Part shown: positions 51,145 to 63,119 of the stretch, in pieces
How positions within the stretch are numbered: the first letter of the stretch is position 1
Layout: every line of letters begins with the position of its first letter
Source: Dipteronia dyeriana
Lineage: Eukaryota > Streptophyta > Magnoliopsida > Sapindales > Sapindaceae
Direction of reading: 5' to 3'
NCBI GenBank assembly: GCA_032871835.1
Contig: CM065299.1
Coordinates: 93,727,152-93,791,151 of the forward strand
DNA: 64,000 bases
Position numbers and translations under genes: made by a program
The notes under the pieces: model-generated
What the model was told of the DNA's origin: nothing
Database searches by the model: none
What the model saw: the letters and a program-made list of their open reading frames with translations, nothing else

Positions 51145-52017
51145 TAGGGGTGGGCGTTTTCGGGTTCGGATTGGGTTGGGTTGAAATTTTTCCAACTCGA
51201 CCATATTTCGGGTTCGAAAAATTCAACCCAACCCAACCCAACCTAACATTATTTTCAACCCAATCCAACTCAACCCAATATTTTTCGGGTTGGGTTGGGT
51301 TGGGTTGGGTTGGATTGATCGGGTTAAGACATATGTAAACAAAAATCAATTCTGTACGAATTATATCACACGTCAATAGAAATATTATTTATTATATCTA
51401 TCAATTACAACAACTAACGTCAAATATTTTTAAAAAAATTAAAGAGTCCATCAATTTTTTATTTTTAATGACACATAGTATTAATAGCCACTAAAGGGCA
51501 AGTAGGCATCAACAACAAAAGATGAGGCCACAAGATAGCAGCAGTGCAACACTACTAACTCACTAATAGCTTTGAAACACACAAGAAGTCAATACTAATA
51601 ATATTACATCTTCAAATATAATTCAAATATCTCTTATGTTTTAACATAAAATTAAACTTAAAATAAGTTCAAATGTTTAATTTAAATAACACAAAAAAAA
51701 AAACATGGACAAATGACGCATAATTTCAAATTTCTTCTTGAGCTTGATCCAAGCATTTTTCCGTGAGCCTCATCCAAGCATTTTCTCATTAATTCCTATT
51801 GATAAAAAAAGGCAAAAAATTACTTCAAAAGTATCAAAAAACTTTTCTTTCTTTTATTTACATCCTCCATGTATGGTAAAAAAAAGTCTATAAAGAATGA
51901 AGTGAAGAAAATAATTACCTTATAAATAGAATGTCAACCTACAACCATATCATCCGAGGAAGTAGTCATTCCAATCTCTACATAAATTGAAAAACTAGTA
52001 TTATTAAAGAACAAACA

Positions 52018-54120
52018 TTATACATTAAACATAATTATATAAAAACAAATTAATAGTTTACCTTTTTCAAGTGCTTCATAAAATTTCATCTCATCCGTGG
52101 ATGGTGCAATATCAAAACATATATTAGAAGACCGCAGCCGATTTTGCAAACAAATCAATATCTCTACCATCTTTGGAAACAAGGAACTCCTAAATGGATC
52201 AAGAACACTACCTCCAGTACTAAACGTGGACTCAGAAGCCACTGTAGACACCGGAATGGCAAAGATATCCTTTGCAATTCGAGATAGAATCTTGTACTTC
52301 GAACAATTAACTTTCCACCAATTCAAGAGGTCAAATATATCATTATCTATATTTTCATCGGACTCGATCAAATACCTCTCCACCTCATTTTTTAAATCAA
52401 CAAAATCTTTCTTCTCTTTCATTTTTTTAAACTTCTTGAGTCTTTCCAAGCGAAAATCCATATTTTCATTAACCTTTCCCATATCACCCTCATTTTCCAA
52501 AGGAATTGACCTAGAAACTTGATCACTACTTGAAATGTTATCAACTCCATTGTAAAACTCGTAAAGTTTAATCAAAAGCTCCTTAATATCATAAGTCATC
52601 TCATTTACCTTATTTTCACCAAACAAATCACCAAAACAAAATTTAACATAATCCAACTTGTATCTCGGATCAAGAACAAGTGCAATTATCAACAATTTAT
52701 TGACATCCTCAATTTTACCCCAATACTTGTCAAACTTAGATTTCATCGCAACCGCCATTTCACACAACAAAAAATCTCCACTATTAGCCAATGTACTCAA
52801 CTCAGTTGCAATTGAACACAACTCGTGAAAAAACATATTGGAAGTAACAGATAAGGAAGCACTAAATTTCAATGTGATGTCATAAAAAACATACAAAAAT
52901 TGGACAAACACTTTCGCATTACCCTAATCATCATCCTTCGGTGGTCCTACTCTTTTCTTCCCACTATTAAGTTCAGAAAAATATAAACCATAACGTCCAT
53001 CGTCCTCCAATAACGTATCAAATGCTTTTTGAAATTTTAAAGCAGTAGATAACATCAAGTATGTAGAATTCCATCGAGTTGGCACATCTAAAACCACAAT
53101 GCTTTGACTCTCAATTCTTTCATGCTCAATACAATTTCTAAATTTTTGAAGTCTCGAGGGTGAAGATCTTACATATTGTACCGCATTGCGAATACGAACA
53201 ATAGAATCATTCATATCTTTCAGTCCCTCAGATACAATTAAATTAATTATATGAGCACAACATCTCACATGGAAAAAATTCCCACCTAACACAAGCTTAG
53301 ATTCATTCCAATTTTTCATCTTTCTTTTAACATAATCTATAGCCACTTTATTGGCAGAGGCATTGTCAACCGTTATTGTAAATACTTTCTCAATCCCCCA
53401 CTCAAGTAAACATGACTCGATGATTTTTCCAATGGTCTCCCCCTTATGGTCTGGAATCATACCAAAACTCAATATTCTTTTATGTAACTTCCATTCACAA
53501 TCATTAAAATGGAAAGTGATGACCATATAATTGATATTTTGAATGGAAGTCCACGTGTTGGTGGTTAAGCAAACTCTTGGTGATTTTTCAATGAAATGCT
53601 TTTTGAGTTTAAGTTTTTCATCCACATAAAGTTGATAAATATCCCTAGCCAGTGTTCTTCTAGAGGGAAGAGTAAACCTTGGACAAGCAACTCTACAAAA
53701 ATCTCTAAACCCATCTTTCTCAACAAAAGAAAAAGACAATTCATCCACGATAATCATTCTAGTACAAGCCTTTCTACATGCTTCCTTATCAAAACCAACG
53801 GCCACAAGATTTGATTTGACAATTTTTATTTCATTACCACAATCTAAATTATTATTTGATGTCCCCATGGTTAAGACTTTTTGTTTTTTATCCTCCGATG
53901 CCATTGCACATTTATACTTTGTACATTGACTCTCTATATGATTCCATAAAGAAGTAGTGCCACAAGATTTACTAGAGCAAGCATAATCTTTACCACAATA
54001 ATTACACTTACATCTAAAGCCGTCGCCATACTTGGTGAATAATAACCACACGTTTGATGAACCATTTTTTGGTCTTTCTCTTTTCACACCAATGTTTGAA
54101 AGCAATGTTTCATCATCCAT
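52018..54120 (-). pseudogene. hAT transposase (BED finger, hAT dimerisation domain), one nonsense codon
   Basis: ATG at 54120. BED zinc finger at residues about 24-66 (VWLLFTKYGDGF, CKCNYCGKDY, LWNHIESQC). Transposase core: CLTTNTWTSIQ (185-195), where hAT proteins normally have Asp at the position of Asn188; TVDNASAN with Asp252; and RWNSTYLML. The frame meets TAG at 52926-52924 (codon 399) and continues in the same frame to 52018 with VFVQFLYVFYDITLKFS and the dimerisation domain (IPVSTVASESTFSTGGSVLD, containing the conserved Glu). Full length would be about 697 codons. The context DDD-stop-xNA suggests TGG to TAG. Two lesions make it inactive as read. Confidence 0.9.
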
Positions 54121-54865
54121 CTACAAATAAATAAATAAAACACACAATAAGTGATTAAGTGCCATATAGTGAACTCAAAAACAAGCTAGGATATATCAAG
54201 ACAAAAAAAAAACAATTACAAAGACAAACTCACATTTCTTATTTTCTTTGATGCCTAATTAGTCTGAGAGAATAAATAGTTTATTTTTTAAATAATAGAT
54301 CATACAGTTAAACAAGCTAATTTAGGTAAAGAATATACCACCAATAGAGTTGAGCATTTGTATTTTCTAAATCTGTGTGAAATAATGATAAACTAGAGAA
54401 AAATATTCCACCAAACGTCAACTAAAAGGCTATTTTTTCTTCAAAGAAGAAAAAAAAAACCTTTAGCAGGAAAATGAGAAACCATGTTTAATCACAATGA
54501 CATAACTTGTTTACACTGCAGCAAACCCAAAGAAACTCAGAAATTATACATCAAAATATTCCAATTTACAGCAGAAATATTCACAAACAAATGATGAAAA
54601 AAAAAAAGAATGCGCTTGAAAAGGGTTAAAAAAATAAAGAATTGAAGGAAACCTGAGAGTTGCAGAAATCAAACACAGAAGAGGCAAGCTTTTTTATTTT
54701 TATTTGTTTTGTTTCTTTGGTGCTGGTGACTTCCACACAGTCCAGTAATTTGCATAGATACATACCTAAACAAACATGTTGTGTGATACTGTGATTAAGC
54801 AAAGCATTGAAAAGTACTTGTATACTAAAGTGTTTGTTTACTTGTTATTATTGTCATAATCAGGT

Positions 54866-55380
54866 CCTTCTTTTTCTTTTTCTTTTGAAATGACAATATT
54901 TATTAAAAGAAAAGAAATGAAACAAGACCAAAACAACAACCAGTCAACCACAGATAGGCAGCCGGGAAAAGAAACAAAAACACAACAGAGAGAGCACCAA
55001 GCCACCAACAACAAAGCACCAGCCACAGGGCACAGACCCACAACACCTAGAACACCAAATCTACCAAAAAGACAACACAAAGGGCGAACTAGCACCCAAA
55101 CTAAAAACAGGGTAGGATAAAACAAACACCATTGAAACATCCAAAGCATCACCACCTGACATCAGAAACAAAACAGCAAAACGGCCACCAAAAACCAGCA
55201 AAACGACCACCAAAAACATCCAAAGCATCACCACTTTCCAATAACCAGTAAAACGACCACCCAAAACACACAGCCCAGAAAAATAAAACAGAGGAAGAAA
55301 AACAGAGAGCCAAAGCTAGACAAAAACAACACCCTCTTCCCAATCAAACGAGTCAGACAACACTCCAATCCACAACACTC
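54866..55380 (-). mobile_element. Possible LINE 3' end nested in the hAT
   Basis: On the minus strand a G/T-rich region ends TTTTAATAAATATTGTCATT followed by an A/G-rich tail (AAAAGAAAAAGAAAAAG). This resembles the 3' UTR and tail of plant L1 elements. It includes a repeated block AACATCCAAAGCATCACCAC (55136, 55217 on plus). No RT domain is present. Confidence 0.35.
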
Positions 55381-55499
55381 CAATATAATTTTATATATTA
55401 ATAATTAGAAATTGTTTTAGTTCAATATACGTCGCAGAGCAAATCAATAATCAAGACAAAAAAAAAATTCTATATTAGTTCAATTAGAAATTCTATATA

Positions 55500-55620
55500 T
55501 TAATTCAGAGAAATTATAAAAAACACAGAGCAAAATTATAAAGAACACAGAGAAATTATAAAAAACACAGAGCAAATCAATAATCAAGACAAAAAAAATT
55601 AACAAACAAACAAAAATACA
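55500..55620. repeat. Short tandem repeat in the hAT
   Basis: Three imperfect copies of AGAAATTATAAAAAACACAG with spacer. Confidence 0.6.
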
Positions 55621-56243
55621 CGTCGCAGAGCATGATGAGCATCTAAATAACAAAAATAGGTAGTAATACATTATTAATAATAATTAAAAATCTCACCACT
55701 CACCAGTTGAGACTTGAGACTTGAGCGAGATACACAGGGAAGAAGAAGATTTCAGTTGTGGTTTTGGAAAAAGCAAGCTGATGAAGAGAGATGGTAGCTG
55801 GATGACAACGCCTTGGAAGAGAAGCACCGCCGTGGAGAGCAAAGATCGGCGTCGGCGTGGAACGATTTCGAAGAGAAGAAGTGAGGGCTGCGGTCGTGAC
55901 TTGTGGTGATCGAAGTAGAGAAGAAGACTCAAGACTGATTATGTGGGAGTGTGGGACTGTGAGAGTTAGGGTTGAAAAGAAATGTAAAAAATCTGAAATG
56001 GTATTGTGTGCAACAACAATACTGGTAATCTGCGATGAATTTTCATTTTATACATAACAAAATCGGGTCGGGTTTCTGGTTAACTACACAAACTGACCCA
56101 ACTCAAAAACATTTCGGGTTATCAATTTATGAACCGAAATGACTTATTTTATAGAGTGAACCCAACCAGACCCGGAATTTTCGGGTCGGGTAGGGTCGGA
56201 TCAGATCGGGTCGCCCGGGTCGGGTGGAAAGTGCCCACCCCTA

Positions 56244-56337
56244 GTGTCACCCTCGAAGCTGTTACTACCAAGTATTCACATATTAAGGGGATAATTTTGA
56301 TTTGTCACATGTTATTCAACATGCCCCACTATCCAGG
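56244..56337 (+). pseudogene. COMT pseudogene, copy B, 3' of the hAT insertion
   Basis: It resumes with the duplicated GTGTCACC, then codes for LEAVTTKYSHIKG and ends at the exon 2 splice site region (TATCCAGG), where the 1.07 kb hAT begins. Exons 3-4 are absent. Confidence 0.85.
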
Positions 56338-57407
56338 TAGGAGTGACAATATGGGTTACGACACGATGGGTTGACATAACACGAACATGATTATTATGGC
56401 TTTGGATCGAGCTTAAACTGGCCGTGTCATTAATCGTGTCAACCCACTTAATCCGTTTAATAATCGTATCGTGTTCGGGTTTAGCTTAACATGTCACGGG
56501 TTGACAAGATTAATAGAGAGTAAATATGTAATTTTATTTTTAATGGCATTTATGTAAATTTTGGGTATAAATTGAAACTTTAAACCCTAGATCATTTCTT
56601 TCTCACATTCACTTTCTCACATCAGCCGCTCCTTATCCTCCCATATCAACTCTACACATATGACATCGCATCCCATTTCTTCTCTCCGTTCATCAGCCAT
56701 CACCACACATCTCATCGTCGTTCCTTCTCCACCACACGCATTGTCTCTATTCCGTTATCTCCGTTGCATCGCACCAGGTCATCGCCGTTCCTTCTCTGCC
56801 ACAGATTGTGAAGTGAGGATTTTTGTTTGTTGATTTTGTTGATTTGGTAGATTTGTTTCATACATAATATAAAAGTCTTATGTATTGTTTATTTTGAGAT
56901 ATTGTTCTTTTATTTGGTTGTGTTGCAGATTCAATCTAGTGGTTTTTGCAGATTCAAGTATTAGATCTTACTCTGTTATTTGGTGTTTTTGAAGATACAA
57001 CTCAGTGGTTTATTGGATGGCTTGTGTCTTCAATATTTTTTTTTATGATGAGATTTTTTATGTAATTTTTATTTTTATGTTTATAGATTCTTCTTGAGTT
57101 ACATTCTCACTCGGTGGTGTTGTTGGGTTGCAATTTTTTTATTGCTCAATCAACGACCTGGATTGGCCTTGTTACATTTCATTGACAAAAAAAAAAGTTT
57201 GTTTGAGAACAAAAAAAAAATCAAAATCAATTTGAATCCTTACAACTGTAATTAGTTTGAAAAAAATATATTAACAAGTCATGGGGTTAAATAAATGGGT
57301 CATTTGACACGATCCACATAACCTGTTTATTAAACGGGTTATGCGTGTCGTGTTCGTGTGTTCGGGTTGACACAAACACAATCTGTCAACCCGAATTGAC
57401 ACCCTTT
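56338..57407. mobile_element. Non-autonomous hAT element, copy B of 23908-24972
   Basis: It begins TAGGAGTGACAATATGGG and ends GAATTGACACCCTTT, with 8-bp flanks TATCCAGG (56330-56337) and AATCCAGG (57408-57415), one mismatch. Subterminal GTGTCGTGTTCG motifs are inverted at each end. Non-coding. Confidence 0.8.
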
Positions 57408-57415
57408 AATCCAGG

Positions 57416-58679
57416 TATGGCAATCATGTTAAAAATTTACTTCTCTGCTTTTGAGATTAGCACAAACTTAATAGCTTGAGTTTTAATAACACCAAAAATA
57501 TGTTTTTAATACCTAAGACTATGTTTGAGATTTCATTGTTTAAAAAGTAATTCGTTTATAGCTTAACATAAAAAAAAATGGATGAGCAAAAAATTTGGCA
57601 AGTGTGTGGTAAATTAAAATTTAAAATTGCTTTTCTTTTAAATGGTCGGAAAATATGTTTGTCAAAATGACAAAAATAGACACCTGCTCAAGCTAGGTCA
57701 ACTTTGACAAAATGAAAAAGCGAGTTGGACTGAGTCAACTCTTTCTCTTTGGTGGACTAAGTCAACTTGCTCAAGCTTTAAAAACTTAGCATCTGGAATT
57801 GCTGCACCGGCTCAAGACATCGCTTTCGGCGCTAGAGGAGGCATTCCTCCATTTTATTTTGGTCGTGAAGGAGACAAACCCTCCTTAATCTGTTCTCTTC
57901 GACAATTTCTACACTGGCGAACCCGACTCCATCCACCAAGTCAACAAGTCGTTAGTCGGAGTCACGCTTATTCTTTTTATGATCTTGTTCTTGCTCCACA
58001 ACCGGGTATCAATCTTTGACGATGACGACGATTCTAGCGATCAATTTGACAATGGTTAATCTTCGGCGGAGACTATGATTCCGACAATTAGTTTGTCAAT
58101 GGCCGTAGTGGAAGAATGCTAGTCCTTCTCTGTCTTTGACGTCCGACAGTGGCCACCACGATAGTCGTCACCTTCCCTGTGTTATTATTATTATTATTCA
58201 AAGCGTTTTATTTTTTGGTTTTTAGTTTTATTAAATGTAGGGGTAATATTGTCTTTTATTAAAATAGTGAGGATATTTTAGATATTTCTGAAATAAAAAT
58301 TTAGCTTTTGCTTTCAAAAGCAACCCCCTACCCAGCTTCTCAAAAGCTGATTAATGGATGAACAAATTGAAAAATAAGTTGCTTTTGGAAAGTTTACCAA
58401 ATATCAATTTGCTTAAAACTTGAGAAATAAGTAAATAAGTGATTATTTCTCAAGCAAAATCAACTCTAAAAATACCCTTAAAACACAATCACACAAATAA
58501 GTCTCATGTTTTCTTTTTCAACATTTAGTTTTATGACAAGAAAAGTAAAATACAAGCAAATGTTGAAAGGTGTTTGACAAAAGCTTCAATGAAATTTGCA
58601 ATAGAAAAGAAAACACAGAGTTTGAGAATTTTTGTATTTTTATGAGATATTTATGAAGACAATCAGCAACAACGGCTCA

Positions 58680-58712
<33 letters not shown>

Positions 58713-59870
58713 TATATATACTATGGAGTCACATTTTTGGTTTGATTCTAATAAACTTTCCTGGAATCATGGAGGATCCATCGTGCTACTAAGTCAGCTT
58801 TTCAAAAACAAAATTTGGAACCCAAATTTTGTTAGTTAGACAAACAATCTCAACCCTTTCTTTTGTACTTCTTATGAGCTTTGATGCATGGTTGTGATGC
58901 ATTCTTGTGTCTTATTTATGACCTTAGATGTGGTGTGGAAGTACGGTTGTGATTTCTTGATCAAACCATCATTAGTTGCTTTAATAACCATAGGATCAAA
59001 ATTTATACTATTTGTTGCAACTTTGTTCTCAATCCTCTCTGACATACTAGCATTACTTGTATCCTTTACAAGTTTGAGTCTTATTTATTTTTTCAACACT
59101 TATTTTGATGTTTTCAAGATTTATCAGATATATTTATAACTTTTGAGATTTATTGGAAAAAAAAATTCCATAATTTTTATCATCTTCTTCATATGCACAA
59201 ACTTTGATTTCAATAATGCTAACCTATAGGCCTTCATGAGCATTATGTTCTGTTTTGTCTCGTTATGGTGGGGATCATAACAGATTCCAGATTTCCCACT
59301 CATCCTTGTTGGCGTGGGATTTGGACCCCCTTCTCCCTCATCATATTTTGTGTCTTCACCTAAATTAATGGTGACAAATAAAACAACAGTTGATAAAAAA
59401 ATTCTTGTTACTCATCTCTAAACAGATAAAAAACACATATATAAAGATACAAGCATAAACTACTTTAGAAAGAGAAACCATTTGGGATCTAATTACATCA
59501 ACTACGGGAAATCACTATAGAAAATTACATGAAAATAATCAATTATGTATAATATGGAAACTTTATTAATTTATCATATAATTAACATAACTACACAAGA
59601 TACACCAAATCTCCTATACTTAAGCATCACTCAAAACCCCTATACTTGAGCACCACTCACGCCAACAAATAGTTTGGATTAATTCTATCTTGGTGTAGTG
59701 TAAAAACATAAAAATTAATAGAAATAATCCATACTATTGATTTACAATATTAGACACATGGTAATGTATTATGAATGTAACACAAAAGGTGAGGAGATGA
59801 TCCATATCCAATGGTATGCGAGAGGGCTTATTAAGGAATGAGTGATATTTTGGTGAATGTTTTTCCACAC
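57416..59870. other. Unassigned sequence, homologue of 24981-27280
   Basis: It holds about 150 bp (57505-57655) that are missing in copy A between AAAATATGTTT repeats. The equivalent of the 25122 frame is frameshifted. A (CATA)n/(TA)n microsatellite lies at 58676-58721. No gene seen. Confidence 0.5.
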
Positions 59871-62800
59871 ACATTTTATTGATTATTGAAAGAATATATA
59901 TAATACAGTAGGTAGATATCATGTACAATTGAAATTCCAAAAGAGTAAAGAAAATAAATTAAGCACAAACTATCGAGTCCTAATTTGATATGTACAGAGA
60001 TTCGTTCCAACTGATCCTAATTTGATATGTACAGAGATTTGTTCCAACTGAAGTACTACATCCAATATGCCCCTCACGATAGGCCACGACAAGAGAGGCC
60101 AATCTTGGACTTAATTGTCTGAAAGTTGGAACGTGGAAGCGGATTTGTGAGTTCATCCGTAAGCTGATCTTTGGAAGACACATAAGCCACTCTTAGCGAA
60201 CCTGTCTGAACTTGGTCCCTGATGAAATGAAAGTTGATGGCAACATGTTTCATTCTAGAGTGAAAGATCGGATTGGAACATAGTTGGGTGGCACCAACAT
60301 TATCACAGAAAATGATTGGAGATGCTGTTAGTGTAATTTCAAGATTCGTTAACAAAAAACACACCTAATTGAGTTCAGTAGCCGTAGACGTGACAGTACG
60401 ATACTCAGCCTCCGTCGATAAGTGTGCTATAGTGTGTTGTTTCTTCAAACTCTAAGAGATTGGATTTTGATCGACACGATGTAGGCCCTGATGGAAGAGT
60501 AATCATCTTTATTTCCAGCCCAGTCTGTACCAGAGAAGGAATGAAGAGAGATTGAGGAATCACGATAGAGGAGAATGCCTTCTTCTAAGGTTTCACATAA
60601 ATACCTCAACCCAAAATTTGACAAGATCCCAGTGCTTGTTTGATGGCTGGTGCATAAATTGTAACAGTTTATTGATCGCATAGGAGATGTCTGGACGAGT
60701 GAGCGATATGTATTGAAGACAACCAACTACCATTCGATAAGTAGTGGGATCATCTAGCGGTGTGCCGGAGTGAAGGCTGATCGGAGGACTCATAGGCATC
60801 TGTGTTTGAAATGGTTTGGCACCTAACATGTTTGTGCGAGTAAGGAGGTCCATAATGTAATACTACTGTGACAGTAAAATGCCATGTTTATGTGGAACCA
60901 CTTCCACTCCAAGAAAGTAGAGAGGGTACCAAGGTCTTTCAGAGAGAATTTCCTAGCAAGAGTGGCAACCATTCATTCAACCTGAGCTGCACTATTACCT
61001 GTAAGAATGATATCATCAACATATATAAGAAGATATATGAGTGTACCATAAATGTTGAGAACAAACAATGAAGTGTCAACGTATAAGTTTTTAAACCTAT
61101 ATGCAATGAGAAATTGGCGTAACTCATGATACCGTGCACACATCGCCTGCTTAAGACCATAGATGGCTTTACGAAGCTTACAAACATGCATTGGACTGTC
61201 TGAGTCAATGAAGCCTGGAGGTTGCGCCATGTAAACATCTTCAGTACGACGGCCCTACAGGAAGGTATTGTTGATGTCCAGTTGACGTAAAGGCCAACCA
61301 TGACTGATGGCAATGATAATGACGAGTCTGACAGTTGTGGGTTTGATAACTGGACTGAATGTTTCAAAGTAGTCGACTCAATATCTTTGATTGAATCTTT
61401 TTACAAATAGTTGAGCTTTGTACCTATCAATTGTTCTATCAGATTTTTGTTTGATTCGAAAAATCCACTTGCAGCCAACAATATTGGTGGAAGTATCCGG
61501 CTGAACCAGCTCTCAAGTTTTATTTTTGACTAGTGCATCACATTCTTCTGACTTTGCTTTTTGCCATTTGGGATCCTTCTAAGCTTGTGTTACCGTGTTA
61601 GGTTCAAAGTAAGCTAAGTGATGTATTTGAGTGTGAAGGTTGAGCTTTTTTACCGGTTTATGGATATTGTTCTTAGCTCGAGTGACCATGTGGTGTTTGT
61701 TGGGTGATGTGGGAGCTAAAATTATGTAAGGTGGTTGCTGTGAAGGAGCTAACGATGTAGGTAAATCTGATTCCGATATGGGATGAGTTACAGCTGGTGA
61801 ACCAGTAACAGTGATGGTAGGGATGGATGGGTCATTAAGTTGAGACCAATCTTGACAATGTGTCGATGACGTCTTTCCGAGTACCCATTGTGTTCAGGGG
61901 TATAGGGGGGGGGGGGGTTGTGAGATGGGAGATACCGTTTTTTGCTAGATAATCTTTAAGAGACATGTAATCCATACCAGTAAAAGGTGATAATTTTGTT
62001 TTTGAAATATTTTTCCACAATGGCTCTAAAGTGAATGAAGGTTGTTTTAACTTCTGATTTTTTTCTTTAAGGGATAAAACCATATGTATTTGGTGAAGTG
62101 ATCAACAAATATTACATAGTACTTAAACTAAATTTGGTGAGGTCCAAACATAAGAAAATACAATTTCCAGAGGTAGAGAGTTGACAAGAGATGAATTAGA
62201 AAAAGATTACTTGTGACTTTTATTGCAATGACAAGCATGGCATGAAAACTCTTCTGACGTAGAAGATGATAAATTCAAACTAAATTTGGAAATAATATGC
62301 TTTAAAATCGGATAGGCCAAGTGACCTAATCTATGATGCCAATTAGATGACGCTGTGCTGATGCTAGAGAAGGCTATAATTGGGGAAGACTCGGACTTGA
62401 CAGTTGTCCATTCATAGACGCCATTATTGGTTATGCTTTTCAGAAGAATTTTCCCTGTCCGAAGATCCTTCACATGAAAACAAGATGATGAGAACTTAAT
62501 TGATACATTGTTAGTGGTACAAAACTGTGAGATATATATTAAGTTCTTTTTCATATCAGGTAAAAAGAGAACATTATTTAAAGTAAAGGTCTGATGATGA
62601 GTGCAAAGAGATGTGGAACTAGTGTGCGCTATGGAGAGACCTGTGCCATCACCTATCTTGACATCGTCAGAACCGTTGTAAGATGCATGCAGAGAGAGGT
62701 TACTCAGGTCAGCAGTGACATGATGCAAGACACCACTGTCAAGTAGCCATGTAGGATTGGAGGAGGTGTTGGTAGTTAAGTGAGCTATGGGTTGACAATG

Positions 62801-63105
62801 TGGTGGTGAAGAGGTCGATGGTGTAACAAGATTTGATCTGGAGGATTGAATCGACACCATCTGAAAGGAGGTGCATCGCTTGGTCGAGTGACCCTAAATG
62901 CCACACATCTGGCAACGACCTAGGTATGGACGTGGTGAAGTTTGGATGCTATGGTATGGTGTGCCAACACTTTGAGGAGTTGGAGGTCGACTGGCGGTGT
63001 TGGGTGATAGGTGCCAGCACGTGTTGCATAATGGCTGTTGTTGCCAGTTGTTGTTGGCAAATTATGGGCGCCACTGGTTGGTGTTTGAGTCTGTTGTTGT
63101 GGTCA
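59870..63105 (-). mobile_element. Ty1/Copia retrotransposon, copy B
   Basis: Same truncated element as 27290-31120. Protease WLLDSG is retained (frame 62860-62207, which also holds HHRLGH). RT YVDD is at 61023-61012 and the RNase H tail 60364-60074 is better preserved. The integrase is gutted: at about 61820 the sequence skips roughly 590 bases present at 29217-29806 of copy A. Dead. Confidence 0.85.
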
Positions 63106-63119
63106 TGGTGATCTTGTAT

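Larger units (their letters stand above)
51145..56243 (-). mobile_element. Ac-like hAT DNA transposon, 5.1 kb, TSD GTGTCACC
   Basis: The terminal inverted repeats are TAGGGGTGGGC at both ends. A perfect 8-bp duplication GTGTCACC (51137-51144, 56244-56251) lies within COMT pseudogene exon 2. The left subterminal region is a GGGTTGGGTT array, the right has CGGGTCGGG arrays. One transposase gene is on the minus strand. Copy A at 23816-23823 is the empty site. The perfect duplication suggests a young insertion. Confidence 0.95.

Noticed and set aside
51165..51320. Telomere-like repeat (GGGTT)n
   Set aside because: The unit is 5 bp and is interspersed with changes. It lies in the subterminal part of a hAT element with clear TIRs, and plant telomere repeats are TTTAGGG.
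52018..54120. Two separate transposase genes
   Set aside because: The two frames are in the same phase, separated only by one TAG. The second frame begins at GTG within conserved hAT sequence, so this is one gene with a nonsense codon.
55693..56057. Host gene at the right part of the hAT
   Set aside because: The short frames on both strands show no domain, and the region lies within the transposon between transposase start and TIR. It is probably transposon 5' UTR or promoter.
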